From Emydura subglobosa (Eukaryota > Chordata > Testudines > Chelidae): a stretch of DNA of 64,000 nt. Of the stretch, positions 21,398 through 32,910 are shown piece by piece. The position numbers and the translations under genes were made by a program. The stretch is from NCBI GenBank assembly GCA_007922225.1, contig ML679946.1:95362759-95426758 (forward strand), read 5' to 3'. The notes under the pieces were generated by a model. That model saw only the letters and a list, made by a program, of their open reading frames with translations. It did no database searches and was not told the origin of the DNA. Within the stretch, counting starts at the first letter, position 1, and every line of letters begins with the position of its first letter.

Positions 21398-21985
21398 GTC
21401 CAAGTGCTTGCCAAAGAACTGCTGCTCAGGTTTTTCTAAAGACGGTGCAGCTACTGTTGTCAGACCCAAGTGCACTGTCTCAGCTGTCCAGTGTTTACAT
21501 CCCACAGTGCAGCACTAATGGGAACTGGAGACAGGTGCAATGTAATGGCCCGCCGGAGCAAGCCTTTGAATGGTACCAAAGATGGATTACCCAGAATAAC
21601 GAAGGCAAAACTATGCCTGTTATTGACCTGTGGAATATACTACTGGAATATAAAGAGTCATCTTCCCAAGGCTTTGCAGCCTTTATTAAAGTCTTGTATG
21701 CGGCTGGCCACCAGAATATCTTCCCAGCATTGGCCAAGTATTCTTCTTTGGATGCTCTTCCCCCTGAAGTGCTGGAGGGCAATGTGACAGCTGTGTCCGA
21801 GAACATTTTATTGAATCCATATACATTTTGGCAGCTTCTGCATGGTCAGCTCACCCATTACCCAGGGCCCTACACTGATTTCAATGCCCTTTTAGGCCAC
21901 TTTGAACTGCGCAATTGTTGGTGTGTTGACAGCAAGGGAGAAGAACTGCAAGGAACGAAGGCCAGGGTGAACAAGATCCCAGCAT
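21398..21985 (+). CDS. TG: TG exon 10: type-1 repeat 7 with long insertion
   Basis: 588 nt, residues 712-907. SACQRTAAQVFLKTVQLLL, VYIPQCSTNGNWRQVQCNGPPEQ open the repeat. A long insertion follows (about 130 residues, with FAAFIKVLYAAGHQNIFPALA and ENILLNPYTFWQLLHGQL), and the repeat closes with LRNCWCVDSKGEELQG. A sequon NVT sits in the insertion where the human protein has none. Acceptor 'ccttttcctag|GT', donor T|GTAAGT; phase 1 at both ends. Confidence 0.98.
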
Positions 21986-23751
21986 GTAAGTAACTTGACA
22001 GAGTTTCTCATTCTTTATTTGCTCCAGTAAGAAAAATTCTTTTAGAAAACTACAAAATACAGAGTTATTGACTCAGGGAAGGACCCATTGATACCACATC
22101 TCTGCTAGCAACCAGCTGTCTTTTGGAAAAGAATAGATTCATCCAACTTAAGTAGCATGGAATGTGATATATTGAAAACTGGTTAAATGACAAGTTATCA
22201 CTTTAAGTTTTAAGCGGTTTCCTGGTCCTATTTGCAGGCTAGGGAACTCTGTGGGTGAGCATGAAATCTGGGTTTTCTGCAGTCAGTCTGCAAAAGAGCC
22301 AGTTGGGTCCAAGATGGATTGAGTTGTGCCTTTCCACCTTAGGTAGCAGCCTGCTATCTCTCTTTCTTTGCATTGGTTGTTGTGTGTTAGATTTCTGGAT
22401 TCTAAGAAATTAAGTAGTATTAAATTGCAGCCTTTCCGGAAGAGTATTTATGTTTTGTTTCTAACTCCCTGTGTATGCCATGAACATAACATGGAGAAAT
22501 AAAATATGGAAAACCCTTTCTGAGGAGAAAATGACAGACAGCCTTATATCAGGGGCCAGTAAATTTTGTACTGTATGGTTACCATTTTTGGAATTTGAAC
22601 ACAATAAAAACAGATCCTGAGGAAGGGGTGAGCAAGTGCAAATGGGTCTTATGGAGGTGGTAAATACAGGATACAAAAGTGATTTGTTAATATTTGTGTG
22701 AAAAAGTTGAGTTTTATGTTAATGATAATAAAATAAAAGTACTATAAAGTAACATAAGAGGAATTTTCTTTGCCATTCTTATTACTTAATGTTTTCTTGC
22801 CATAAACTCTGATTCAGAAAAGCAATCCTTTTTAGGAAAGCACTTACACATGTGCTTAAATCCTATTGAGGTCAGTGGGGCTTAAGCATGTGATTAAAGT
22901 CAAGTACATGTTTAAATGCTTTCCTGATTTAAGGCAGTAGTTAGCACAGTATAGTCAGATACTACAATGAGGACCACATAAGTACCTGGATAGATGGGTT
23001 GGATTTTCAAAAGCAGTGGCCTAACCCTGCTCCCATCAACTCGGTGGCAAAACTCTCATGAAAGTCAGTGGGAGAAGAGAGAGGCCAGCGCTGAATGCTT
23101 TTGAAAATCCCACCTGTATATCATGTTGCCATCAAAAGAAGTGGGGTTGTGCACTGCACCACTTGGGTAGATGAACTGTGATATGGCCCTGGGCACTAGA
23201 ATCACCAGCTTAGTTCTTTAAGTGGGTGGAGAAAGGACAAAGGGTGGAAAATTTCCAATGGGGGAAAGAGTACTGGAAAACTCAACTATGGACTCAGGGG
23301 TGCAGAGAGAGAGTATCAGAAAACCTTGCACAGAGCCTGTTCCCTGGCTACAAGAAAAGTGTCAAGGACACAGAATAGAAAATGGAAAAGATAGGCCATA
23401 TCCCAGTGGACTCTTGTCTTGTATGTTGCATCCTTTCTCCCAACCTCTGTCTTAGCAGACTGTCAGGCTCAGTCTCTGCCTCAAAGAGCTTTCTGTCTGT
23501 TTACATGGAGACTAAGTACATTCTGGGTCATGCTGTAATGCAAATGAATAATAATAATAATAATAAACTCTAACTGATCACTTATTTCTGTATGTGTGTA
23601 TGCAGAAGGTTTTTATTTTAAGTAATGCAAACCAAAGTAAATATAGAAAGAAACAAGAAATGTTAACGTAAAAGACTGTCTAATATGAATGTGTTAATCT
23701 TTACTGGAGTAAGATAAAAGTTACTAAAACAACCCTCTGCTGTACATACAG
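21986..23751 (+). other. TG intron 10
   Basis: An (AAT)n run lies at 23548-23567. The dispersed 'gtcagtggggcttaagca' type repeat occurs near 22820-22930. Otherwise nothing is recognised. Confidence 0.7.
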
Positions 23752-23994
23752 GCCCTGGCGCATGTGAAAGTGTAAAGAAGGAAGCGATGCAGTTCATTGA
23801 TGAAGCAGAACAACTCATCCTAATTTCAAATGGTTCCCATGTTCCTTTGGGACAGAGCTTTTTAATGGCAAAAGGACTTCAACTAACAGACAATGACCTT
23901 CTTCATTTTGCGGAAACCTTTCAATCAGGGATTGCATTCTCTGAAAAGCTATTGGCAGGAAATGACTATGCAGTCCGACTGGCAGCGCAGTCAA
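23752..23994 (+). CDS. TG: TG exon 11: first part of type-1 repeat 8
   Basis: Residues 908-988. ACESVKKEAMQFIDEAEQL, then SNGSHVPLGQSFLMAKGLQL and LAGNDYAVRLAAQS follow the mammalian order. The sequon NGS is in the same place as a mammalian glycan site. Acceptor 'tgtacatacag|GC'. The donor is A|GTAGGT, chosen because the spare A plus the CC of exon 12 gives Thr, matching the conserved QST; reading past it would give unrelated sequence. Phase 1 both ends. Confidence 0.95.
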
Positions 23995-24410
23995 GTAGGT
24001 TGGGAGGAGAAGAAATTGAACTTTGGGGAACAGGGCCTCTACTTAAAGGGGAGTAATGCACAAACTAGCCCAAAACATCACCTGCATGTACCAGAACTCT
24101 ATAGACCAAAGTCAGCCTTGCTAAGAATGGATGTAAATCCATCAGAGTTAATGAAGTTTCATTTGCTTACATCAGGGCTGAGTTTGACCCTTTTTTTTAT
24201 GTAGCACAGTGGGTGACATTAGAATCTGGACATTTCCCATTTATTAAATTTCCCAGTGTATTTATAGTATTTTCCCTTCTAAGTACCAGGAATAGAATAG
24301 GTTGTTGTACAAGTGCCTTTTTAAATAGCATTCATTAGAGGAATGGGTATGAGAAATTTGACCATATCCATAATATCCTTGTTTGTTTGTTTGTTTGTTT
24401 GTTTTTATAG
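23995..24410 (+). other. TG intron 11
   Basis: The shortest intron in the window (416 bp). It ends in a (GTTT)n run (24381-24405) that serves as the pyrimidine-rich part of the exon 12 acceptor. Nothing else is recognised. Confidence 0.85.
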
Positions 24411-24548
24411 CCTTGCATTTCTACTGGCGGAATCACTTTACTTTAAGAGGTTCTGCTGGACAACCTACATTCTTGGGATTTCATCCTTACATTCCCCAAT
24501 GTGATGCCCTGGGGAACTGGGAACCAGTCCAATGCTACGAGAGCACTG
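24411..24548 (+). CDS. TG: TG exon 12: middle of type-1 repeat 8
   Basis: Residues 989-1034. LHFYWRNHFTLRGSAGQ, FHPYIPQCDALGNWEPVQCY and ESTG match the second segment of repeat 8. Acceptor 'gtttttatag|CC' follows directly on a (GTTT)n tract; donor G|GTGAGG. Phase 1 at both ends, length 138, so it is symmetric and its skipping would keep frame. Confidence 0.95.
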
Positions 24549-25113
24549 GTGAGGGATCAATTGCAAAATACTTACTGCTTCTTTTGAGTTGAGATGAGTA
24601 TAAAGGCAGGTCAGACTGACATATACTATAACAAAATTAGAAGAAATAACATCCCAAGTTATTTCTTAACCAAAAATATATTGGCCATGTATTTTAAATA
24701 TATATCTGTAGTGCCCGAGAAAGACTATTGATACACCATGAAGATACTTGACCAAATTCTGCCCCTCTGGCTCTCTTTTGTGAGTAATCCCTAGGCAGCA
24801 TAAAGCTGACATACCTGGCTTTGTCATCCACACTCTTTCATTCCTGGGGGCCAGACATGGGAAGACAATGAAGTAGTCCCCTGAGGTCTGTTTTACCTGA
24901 AGTAATTTAGAAGAGTCTTTCTGCTATTCTAAATTATAGCAGGGAATGGCTCAGCCACTGCTCAGGTCTAGTTGGACTGAGAGTCTCCTTTCTCCCTTAC
25001 ACTGGGCCCTTTGCTGACTACAGCTTGGCCAGACTTGGTGTTAAATGTTGGTACAGCAACAATAAAAATAATATTCTGAACTTCTTAGACTGTTGTCTTT
25101 CAAATTCATTTTC

Positions 25114-25164
25114 TTAGAGGTTTTTAAAGCCTGGCTTGACAAAGCCCTGGCTGGGATGATTTAG
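25114..25164 (+). repeat. CR1 3' tail, left arm of a palindrome
   Basis: Sense CR1 tail ('ctggcttgacaaagccctgg', 'ctgggatgatttag'), the same sequence type as at 53835-53865. It forms a 51-bp inverted repeat with 25171-25221, two mismatches, separated by CCCCAA. Confidence 0.9.
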
Positions 25165-25170
25165 CCCCAA

Positions 25171-25895
25171 CTAAATCATCCCAGTCAGGGCTTTGTCAAG
25201 CCAGGCCTTAAAAACCTCTAAGGATGGAGATTCCCTCACCTCCCTAGGTAACCCATTCCAGTGCTTCACCACGCTCCTAGTGAAAAAGTTTTTCCTGATA
25301 TCCAACCTAGACCTCCCCAACTGCAACTTGAGACCATTGCTCCTTGTTGTGTTATCTGCCACCATCTGCCTAGCTCCATCCTCCCTGGATCCCCCTTCAG
25401 GTAGTTGAAGGCCACTATCAAATCCCCCCCTCACTTTTCTCTTCTGCAGATTAAACAAGTCTAGTTCCCTCAGTCTCACCTCATAAGTCATGTGCTCCAG
25501 CCATCTAATAATTTTCGTTGCAATCTGCTGAAGTCTCTCCAATTTGTCCACATCCTTTCTGTAGCGGGGGCCCCAAAACTGGACACAATACTGCAAATGA
25601 GGCCTCATCAGTGCCGAATAGAGGGGAGTAATCACTGCCTTCGATCTGCTGGCAATGCTCTTACTAATGCAGCCCAATATGCCGTTAGCCTTCTTGACAA
25701 CAAGGGCACACTGCTGACTCATATCCAGCTTCTGGTCCACTGTAACCCCCAGGTTCTTTTCTGCAGAACTGCTGTTTAGCCAGTCGGTCCCCAGTCTGTA
25801 GCAGTGCAATCCCATATGGATTATGTTCAGTATTCCAACCCGCAGCAACAAAATCCTCCTGTGGTTCCGATCAGCATGTGAGAACAACAACAAAG
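25171..25895 (-). mobile_element. CR1 LINE, 3' half of ORF2 with a long surviving reading frame
   Basis: A 240-codon open frame on the minus strand (25171-25893) covers the CR1 ORF2 C-terminal region, with blocks [58 protein letters not shown] and VVKHWNGLPREVRESPSLEV. The catalytic reverse-transcriptase motifs are upstream and absent, so the copy is dead by truncation. The long open frame suggests it is younger than the other CR1 fragments here. Confidence 0.93.
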
Positions 25896-25946
25896 GAAAG
25901 AGACACGGATTTTTCTAACATGGGGCTGTTATTATTTCTGGCCTAG

Positions 25947-26024
25947 GTCACTGCTGGTGTGTGGATGAAAGGGGACACTACATTACAGATTCTCTGAGTA
26001 TACGTTCAGCTCAGCTTCCAAATT
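25947..26024 (+). CDS. TG: TG exon 13: end of type-1 repeat 8
   Basis: Only 78 nt, residues 1035-1060: HCWCVDERGHYITDSLSIRS and the closing AQLPNC. It supplies the CWCV motif of repeat 8. Acceptor 'tctggcctag|GT', donor T|GTAAGT. Symmetric phase 1. It begins 52 bp after the end of a CR1 insertion in intron 12. Confidence 0.96.
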
Positions 26025-28558
26025 GTAAGTTTACCTTTTTTTCCCTACAACTCTGTCTTTACCTATTGTTAAATAACACACAAATCCATTTTAGCTTTTA
26101 TCGAGATTTTTAGTAAATAGCATGTAACATAACACAAGGTTTTTTTAACCCTTACAAAAGAAAGAAAAGGGAAGTCAAAAGTTTTGTTATGTTTTTTGCT
26201 TTGTAGCTAGATGAAGTCTGTATGTCTGTCTCAAGTGCTTGGCAGGCTATTTAGGACATAAGAACAGCCATATTGAGTCAGAGCATGGTTCGTGGCAATG
26301 AGTTCCACGGGTTAGCTGTGCATTGTGGGAAGTAGAACTTCCTCTCGTTTGTATTAAACCTGCTGCCTATTAATGTCATTGGCTGACCTCTGGTTTTTGT
26401 ATTGTGTGAGAGGATAAATAACATTTCTCTATCCTCTGGTTTTCCACACCATTAATGATTCTATAGACCTCCATCATATCCTCTCTTAGTCATCTGTTTT
26501 CTAAGCCGATCAGCCCTAATCTTTTTAGTGTATCTTCATATGGAAGCTCTTCTAGACCCTTGATCATCTTTGTTGCCCTTCTCTGATCCTTTTCCAGTTC
26601 CATTATTTCCTTTTTGAGCTGGGGTGACCAGAACTGAGCACAGTGTTCAAAGAGTGGGCACATCAGCGATTTATATAGTGACATTATATTTTCTGTTTTA
26701 TTTTCTATCCCTTTCCTAATGGTTCCTAGCATACTGTTGGCCTTTTTCACCACTGCTGCGCATTGAGTGGATGTTTTCAGAGAACTATCCTCAATGACTC
26801 CAAGATCTTTTCTGTGGGTGGTAACAGCTAATTTATAACCCATCCATGTACTTGTATAGTTGGGATTATTTTTTCCAATGTGCATTACTTTGCACTTATC
26901 AGTGTTGAATTTCATCTGACATTTTGTTGCCCAGTCAGCCAGTCTTGTGAGTTCTCTCTAACTTTTCGCAGTGTGCTTTGGACTTAACTGTCCTGAATAA
27001 TTTTGTATCATCTGCAAACTTTGCCACTTGGTGTTTATCCCCTTTTCTAGATCATTAATGAGTATGTTGAACAGCACAGGCCCTAGTATAGATCCTTAGA
27101 GGACCCCACTATTTACCCTCTCTCCATTGTGAAAACTGACTATTTATTCCTACCCTTTGTTTCCTATCTTTCAGCCATCACTGACACATGAGATGACCTT
27201 CCTTCTTATCTCATGGCTACTTACTTTCCTTAAGAGCTTTTGGTGAGGGACATTGTCAAAGACTGTCTGAAAATCTAAGTACACTATATCCACTGGATCA
27301 CCCTTATTCACATGCTTGTTGATTCCCTTAAAAAATTCTAACAGATTGATGAGGCAGGACTTTCCTTTACAAAAGCCAGGTTGACTCTTCCCCCAACAAA
27401 TCATGTTTATCTGTGTCTGATAATTAATTTGTTTACTATAGTTTCTACCAATTTATCCAGTACTGAAGTTAGGCTCACCGGCCTGTAATTGCCAGGATCT
27501 CTTGTGAAGTCCTTTTTTAAAATCTGCAATATTTGACTTCTATATTTTCCCTTTTGCTTAATAGAATTTAGGAATGGACATGTTTTTTTCAGTGAAGTCT
27601 TGTCTTTCATTCCCCGAAATCGATTCTACAATGTGATTAACTGGGCTAAAGTGTATGTGCACTTTTGCTCTCTGCTGCATCGAATCAGAACTGCTCCACT
27701 GAGCGTCAGAGGCCCTTTACTGCTAACATTAAATAGCAGTGCTTGGCCCTGATGCAGAAAAGCATTTAAACATGTGTTTAACTTTAAGCATGTGAGTAGG
27801 TCCCTGACTTCAGTGAGACTTGTCACATAGTTAAAGGTAAGCATGAGCTTAAGTGCTTTGCTGAAGGAGCAGTGTAACTCAAATGGAAGAGGCATAAGCT
27901 TTTGGAATATAAGGATCTGAATTCTCTCACTGCTCCTGTTGTGAAGTTGCAGGTGGCATAGTCTGCAGCCTCGTGACAATAGTGAAAACTTAGGTGGCTG
28001 TAGATTAGTTTAAACAAAATATCATTTCTTTTGCATCTCAGAAGCAAACCTTTTCTGTTTTCTATAGGACCTCTCAGATTCTTTCGATGACTTTACATTT
28101 TCCACTTTTAAACTCTGTGAAACCCATTTGGGCTTTCCCATATTGCATGGCTGGTAATACTGAGTTTTCTGCCAGGATACATAAAGTTTGAAAAATCTGG
28201 AATATTTTCTTTTATGATCACATTCATTGTCATTTAGTTTCTTGGTCAGCTCCAAGACATGTGGTTGTACGTTCAAATTTTCTTTGAACAGAGATTATTG
28301 GGCCATATTCATGGCTGGGCTAACTCATCAGAAGTCAGTGAAGTTACCCTGGGAATGAATTTGTCCCATTACCGTTTTGTCTTTGTTTGTCTGCCACATT
28401 TGCTGATACAGGAGGCAGAACTAACGCTTAACAAAGAATTTACATGGCAGCTGTAGATGTGTAGATGTGTATGAGATCTGAGATGTTGTCTTGTCCAGGA
28501 AGGCATGAGAAGGTCAGATTTATTTATTTCATTCAGCGGTACGTTTTCTCTCTCATAG
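26025..28558 (+). other. TG intron 13
   Basis: About 1.35 kb of antisense CR1 (26255-27610). The stretch 27620-28558 shows no recognised element apart from 'catgtgttta actttaagca' type dispersed sequence near 27760-27850. Confidence 0.8.
26255..27610 (-). mobile_element. CR1 LINE, reverse-transcriptase region, antisense, broken
   Basis: Minus-strand pieces read in order as CR1 ORF2. 27410-27540 carries DPGNYRPVSLTSVLDKLVE, 27171-27404 carries NKGDPVDIVYLDFQTVFDNV, and 26490-26915 carries MKFNTDKCKVMHIGKNN and LGVIEDSSLKTSTQCAAVVK. The frame is broken between them and the FADD-type catalytic motif is not intact. The block at 26255-26290 ('acataagaacagccatattg') is the usual 3' region of such copies. 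Confidence 0.9.
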
Positions 28559-28671
28559 GCCCGACATCATGTCAACGATCTCAAGCCAATGCGTTAATTT
28601 CCAGCTGGAAACAGAGTGGATCAGAACTCAGTGCTACTGCTGCAGACTTGTTCATCCCCTCCTGTCTGGAG
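28559..28671 (+). CDS. TG: TG exon 14: first part of type-1 repeat 9
   Basis: Residues 1061-1098: TSCQRSQANALISSWKQSGS, then ADLFIPSCLE. Acceptor 'tctctctcatag|GC'. The donor is GAG|GTAAAT, the first phase-0 junction in the gene so far, as in mammals where the split falls after CLE. Confidence 0.95.
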
Positions 28672-30319
28672 GTAAATTAGTATGACTCGGGGATCAGGAG
28701 GGAAGGACCAAACTGAGCCACAGTAAGGTCACGGGCAATTGCAGCTCCTGTGCTGAGTTGCTCAGGGACTGCTCCCTCCATGTACCCTTGAGGGTTCACA
28801 TCACACTTCAGGTGGAGGCATGGAGGTAGGACACTGAGGAAGGTCTGTGCACAAAGGTGAGTAGGCAACACCCTCCTTAAAGAATGTCTTAATTTGCTCA
28901 TCCTCCACACAGGGAGCTGGGGAGGTGACAGTATCTCCTGAGGCGCCATTCCTGATGAAGCTTTCCCTGGGCAATGTGCCTCTGCTCTGGCCCCAATGCA
29001 GGCATGTGCCTACATGGTACTATGCAGTGAATAGAATTTTAGAAGAACTTTCCAATGATTTCTTCCAATGGAGGGGAAGATTTGGGCCTGAGAGACAGAA
29101 GTCAGTTCCATCTGTCCCCAGGACAGGCTCCACAGTGCTTGCTAGTTATACGATATTGATCCGAATGGGGCTTTGAAGAAGGGGACAAGGGATAAAATGT
29201 CATTTTAAATCCACATTTTTATAGTTTCCACATGAATTCTTTGTAAAGGCAAGTGCTGCTTCTTGCAGAGATCAGTTCTCTCTGCTGGATCAAGCTTGTG
29301 CGTTTAAGAGCAGTTTTTATTTGATTTTTGTGATTCATCTTGTCATTGCTTTCTTGCATGACTTTGGAAGGTGCTTTTAATGTTAAGGTTCCATTGGAAG
29401 AAAATCTAAGGGATTAAGGATTTCATGAGAGTGGGCAGTTTCTCGGGGAGACAATATTAAAGGCACAGCTGCAAACTATCCTGATGCAAAGGAAACACAG
29501 GAAGAGTATTAAGAGACCATTGTGGCTCCATCAGACATTCTTAAAGTGGAAACATGGACTAAGGAGGATTACAAAAGAATAGCACAAGCATATAAGGACA
29601 AAAACAGAAGGGCACATAATGAGTTACCCCATCAAGGGACATAAAAGGCAATAAGAAGAGGTTCCAAAAATACATTAGAAGTAAGAGAAAGATGAAGGAA
29701 AGTGTAGATCCTCTATTTATCAGGGAAGGCGAGCTAATAACTGATGACATCAATAAGGCTGAGGTGTTCAATGCCTATTTTGATTCAGTCTTCACTAAAA
29801 AGATTAATGATGATCAGAGACTCAACAGAATTAATATTAACAAAAAGGGGGAAGGAACAGAAGCCAAAATAAGGAAAGAACAGGTTAAAGAATATGTTAA
29901 GGGCTGTTATAAAGGGAATGATGATCAGTTGTTTTCCATGTTCACTGAAGGTAGGTCAAGAAGTAATGAGCTTAATCTGCAGCAATGGAGATAGGTTAGA
30001 TATTAAGAAAAACTTTCCAACTCTAAGGGTAGATAAGTTCTGGAATAGGCTTCCAAGGGAGGTTGTGGAATCCCCATCACTGGAGGATTTAAAAAACAAG
30101 TTGAACAAATACCTGACAGGGATGGTCTAGGTTTACTTGATCCTGGCTCAGCACAGAGGGCTGGACTTGATGACTTCTTGAGGTCCCCTCCAGCCCTACA
30201 TTGCTATGATTCTATGACCAAGGCTTTTGAAATGTGGGTTCTGGTGCCCTCTGTACATTAATAATGACCCTGTTTAAAGTGCATCACTCTACAGTGATGT
30301 TGTAATTGGTTCTTCTTAG
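28672..30319 (+). other. TG intron 14
   Basis: It contains a sense CR1 copy with a large internal deletion (29470-30220). The first 800 bp shows no recognised element. Confidence 0.8.
29470..30220 (+). mobile_element. CR1 LINE with internal deletion
   Basis: The upstream part (29692-29880) reads as the segment before the reverse transcriptase, with EGELITDDINKAEVFNAYFD and FTKKINDD. From about 29900 it jumps to the 3' part ('ggctgttataaagggaatga' onward), ending with FWNRLPREVVESPSLEDLKN and the tail 'cctacattgctatgattcta'. The whole reverse-transcriptase core is missing. The 3' end shows the characteristic 'tgattctatga' unit. Confidence 0.9.
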
Positions 30320-30431
30320 ACTGGGGAATATACCGTGCTACAGAAATCAGACACAGATGCTTGGTGTGTGGATCCCACGTCAGGAACCATAGTTCAACGC
30401 AGCAGCAAGGATTCAGATGGCAGCCCCCAGT
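30320..30431 (+). CDS. TG: TG exon 15: second part of type-1 repeat 9
   Basis: Residues 1099-1135: TGEYTVLQKSDTDAWCVDPT and GTIVQRSSKDSDGSPQC. As in mammals this repeat lacks the first cysteine of the CWC motif (AWCV). Acceptor 'ggttcttcttag|AC', donor T|GTAAGT. Phase 0 in, phase 1 out. Confidence 0.95.
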
Positions 30432-32709
30432 GTAAGTACTGGTATTCATCAAGTTGGCGGCTAAACCTTTTTGAAACTCAGCCACTTATTGCCTCAGTCT
30501 GATGGGTTCTCTATTACACAATTGGCAATCAAGAGGCCTGGTTCTATTCCTGGCCCTGCCGTTGACTTTCCTTGTCCCTTTGGTCAAATCAGCTTCCCTA
30601 ATCTTATGTACTCAAGGGTTGTAAGCTGGCTTCCGTGGAGCATCACTGATTTACATCTGTTGAAGATCTGGTTCCTGGATTTTACAGACCCATGGTTCAC
30701 GATGAGGTATAAATTATGGGGAAACCTCTGAGTATTATTGAATTTTTAAATATCCTCCTCCAAAGGGTATGAAATAGCATATACACAAAATCACAGCATG
30801 TACCAAATATCATCTATTGACATGGCAATCTGTGGACCGGCTCCAGTGACATACCCCAGAATTGTGCCTGGCAGCTCAGTGGAACGGGGACAGGCCTATC
30901 TGGACTTCTGGGGACCTGACCTTTTATGTTTTGAAAAGACAGATGTAAAGCTGCCCCTTTTGCCTGTGCCATTTAGCGCTTTCAGTGCATTAAAATACAT
31001 TTAGTTTGTTGATTAAAAAAATTGCAAGATGCCTTCTTACTACTACTTACTACTGGCTGAATATATCATCACAAATAATTTATTTAACAAATTTCGCTTC
31101 TTTTGTGTTAGTAAATTGTCCACAAAAAAGATTGCCAATAATTTCAGCGAGAAGAATAAATTCAGGGATTTAGCAAACTTCTTCAGCTTTCAGACTGTTC
31201 ATAATCAGTGGCTTGTGAAGATACACAATAGTACGTATGCAAGAGTACAAGTTTAGTCCCCAGTTCTGCAAGATCTTACATCCGTATAATTTTACATATA
31301 TGATTAGTCCCATTGAGTAAGAACCAGGCTGAACACTTTGCTCCAAACTGGGATTGAGTTCAGTGGAACTACTCATGCATGTATACTTACTTGTTCATAA
31401 GGGTTCACAGGACTCGGAGCTTATGTGTATTAGTGTTAATAAATAGAGCTGGTTTGGAATCTTCTAATGAAACGTTTTTGTCAGAAAATACCAATTTGTC
31501 AAAACCAAAACAGTTCATGGGAAAGAGCTGGGTTTGATGTATCTCCTAATTCAAAATAAACAAACAAATCTAGAGAACAAAAGTTTTTAAATGAGAAATT
31601 AATTTTTTGTTCAAAATTACTTTTTGTTTATGAATATTAATTAAATTATGTTTAGGCTTGGCAGAATTCGATTTTTATTTTTTGTATAATTTTGATGGAT
31701 AATATCAGTCTATTTTTAAACAAATTTTTAATCAATCAGAATTTCATAGCTGCTGGAAATTATGGTGTGTGTGAGTGGGGCAATGGGAGGGCAGACAATA
31801 ATTATTTAATGATGGTATATTCTGAGATTCAAAAAGTTTGTTTCATAATTGTTAAAACACAAATTGTCAATATCGTATGTCAAAATGAACAAAATAAATA
31901 TCCTTAAATCAAACTCTAATGGGTTCTCAAGCAGCATTGTTTTCATTTTGCCTATCTTTAAATTTTTATTATTATTGATGGAAATATTTTTTCATAGATT
32001 TGTGTGTGTAATTGATGTTTACTGATATTTACCAATAAAAAGCTAAACCTTCCAAGCCTACTTATGTTAAAATAAAGATAAATAACTAAAGTATATAAAA
32101 AGGTCAACATCAAAATGAAACATTTTGAAACTATTAAAATTAAACATTTTGATTGACCTGCCCCCCCAAAAAAGTTTGATTATTAGTTTGCAAAAAATTT
32201 TGAGATTTCAACTTTGTCCCAATTCAGGATGGGAATATTTTTTTAATCTTGAAAATTTTCATGGCATGAGAAAACCAATCCCCCACTCCAACTCTACTAG
32301 TAAAACTTATTCACTGGAATACTTGTGGAAAGTGAACACAAAATACTCAAGCACAGTTGAAGCACAATTGTTTTAAATGTGAACAAATATCAGTATCATA
32401 TTTGCCTACTATGGTATTTATACAAGATCACTTTGTGAAGATTCAAATAGCTTGCACATTAATGGATCAAAATGGATATGCATTTTGTGGAGAAAGTAAA
32501 GTCCTATGTATAGTTATACTGATACAACCACTTGCCCATTATCATCTATCTGTTTCCTTCAGTAATAGCCCCAAATTAAAAGTACCATTATTGTTAGATG
32601 TAGTGTTTTGGACAATCACTGTACAATATTGAAGTTCATTTCTCTAGGTGGTCAGAGTTTCTCCTTTTCTGCTCTTTTTTCCCTTGTAATCTGTCTCTTT
32701 TCTTTAAAG
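30432..32709 (+). other. TG intron 15
   Basis: AT-rich. The stretch near 31435-31540 ('aaatagagctggtttggaat') resembles the end of a palindromic MITE-like repeat also seen, inverted, at the window end (about 63540-63995). No coding signal was seen. Confidence 0.65.
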
Positions 32710-32910
32710 GTCCTGGTTTCTGTAGTATGCTGAAGTCCAAAGTTAGCTTACGAGAAATTGGCAAAGGGTACATCCCTCAGTGTGAACGGGACAATGGAAA
32801 CTTCTCACCAGTACAGTGCAACGAGGATCAGGAAAGCTGTTGGTGTGTCTTTGAGAATGGAGAGGAGGTGCCTGGAACTCGAGTAAAAGGAGAAAGGCCA
32901 GCATGTGAAA
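32710..32910 (+). CDS. TG: TG exon 16: type-1 repeat 10
   Basis: Residues 1136-1202, a full type-1 module in one exon: FCSMLKSKVSLREIGKGYIP, CERDNGNFSPVQC, ESCWCVFENGEEVPGTRVKG, RPACE. Acceptor 'cttttctttaaag|GT' uses AAG, less usual than CAG; donor A|GTGAGT. Symmetric phase 1. Ser1203 is formed with exon 17, matching the conserved CESP. Confidence 0.97.

Larger units (their letters stand above)
24549..25946 (+). other. TG intron 12
   Basis: It holds two CR1 tails joined tail to tail (25114-25895). The first 550 bp shows nothing recognised. Confidence 0.8.

Noticed and set aside
25171..25893. 240-aa minus-strand ORF as a host gene
   Set aside because: It is the C-terminal part of CR1 ORF2, truncated and lacking catalytic motifs; annotated as a mobile element instead.
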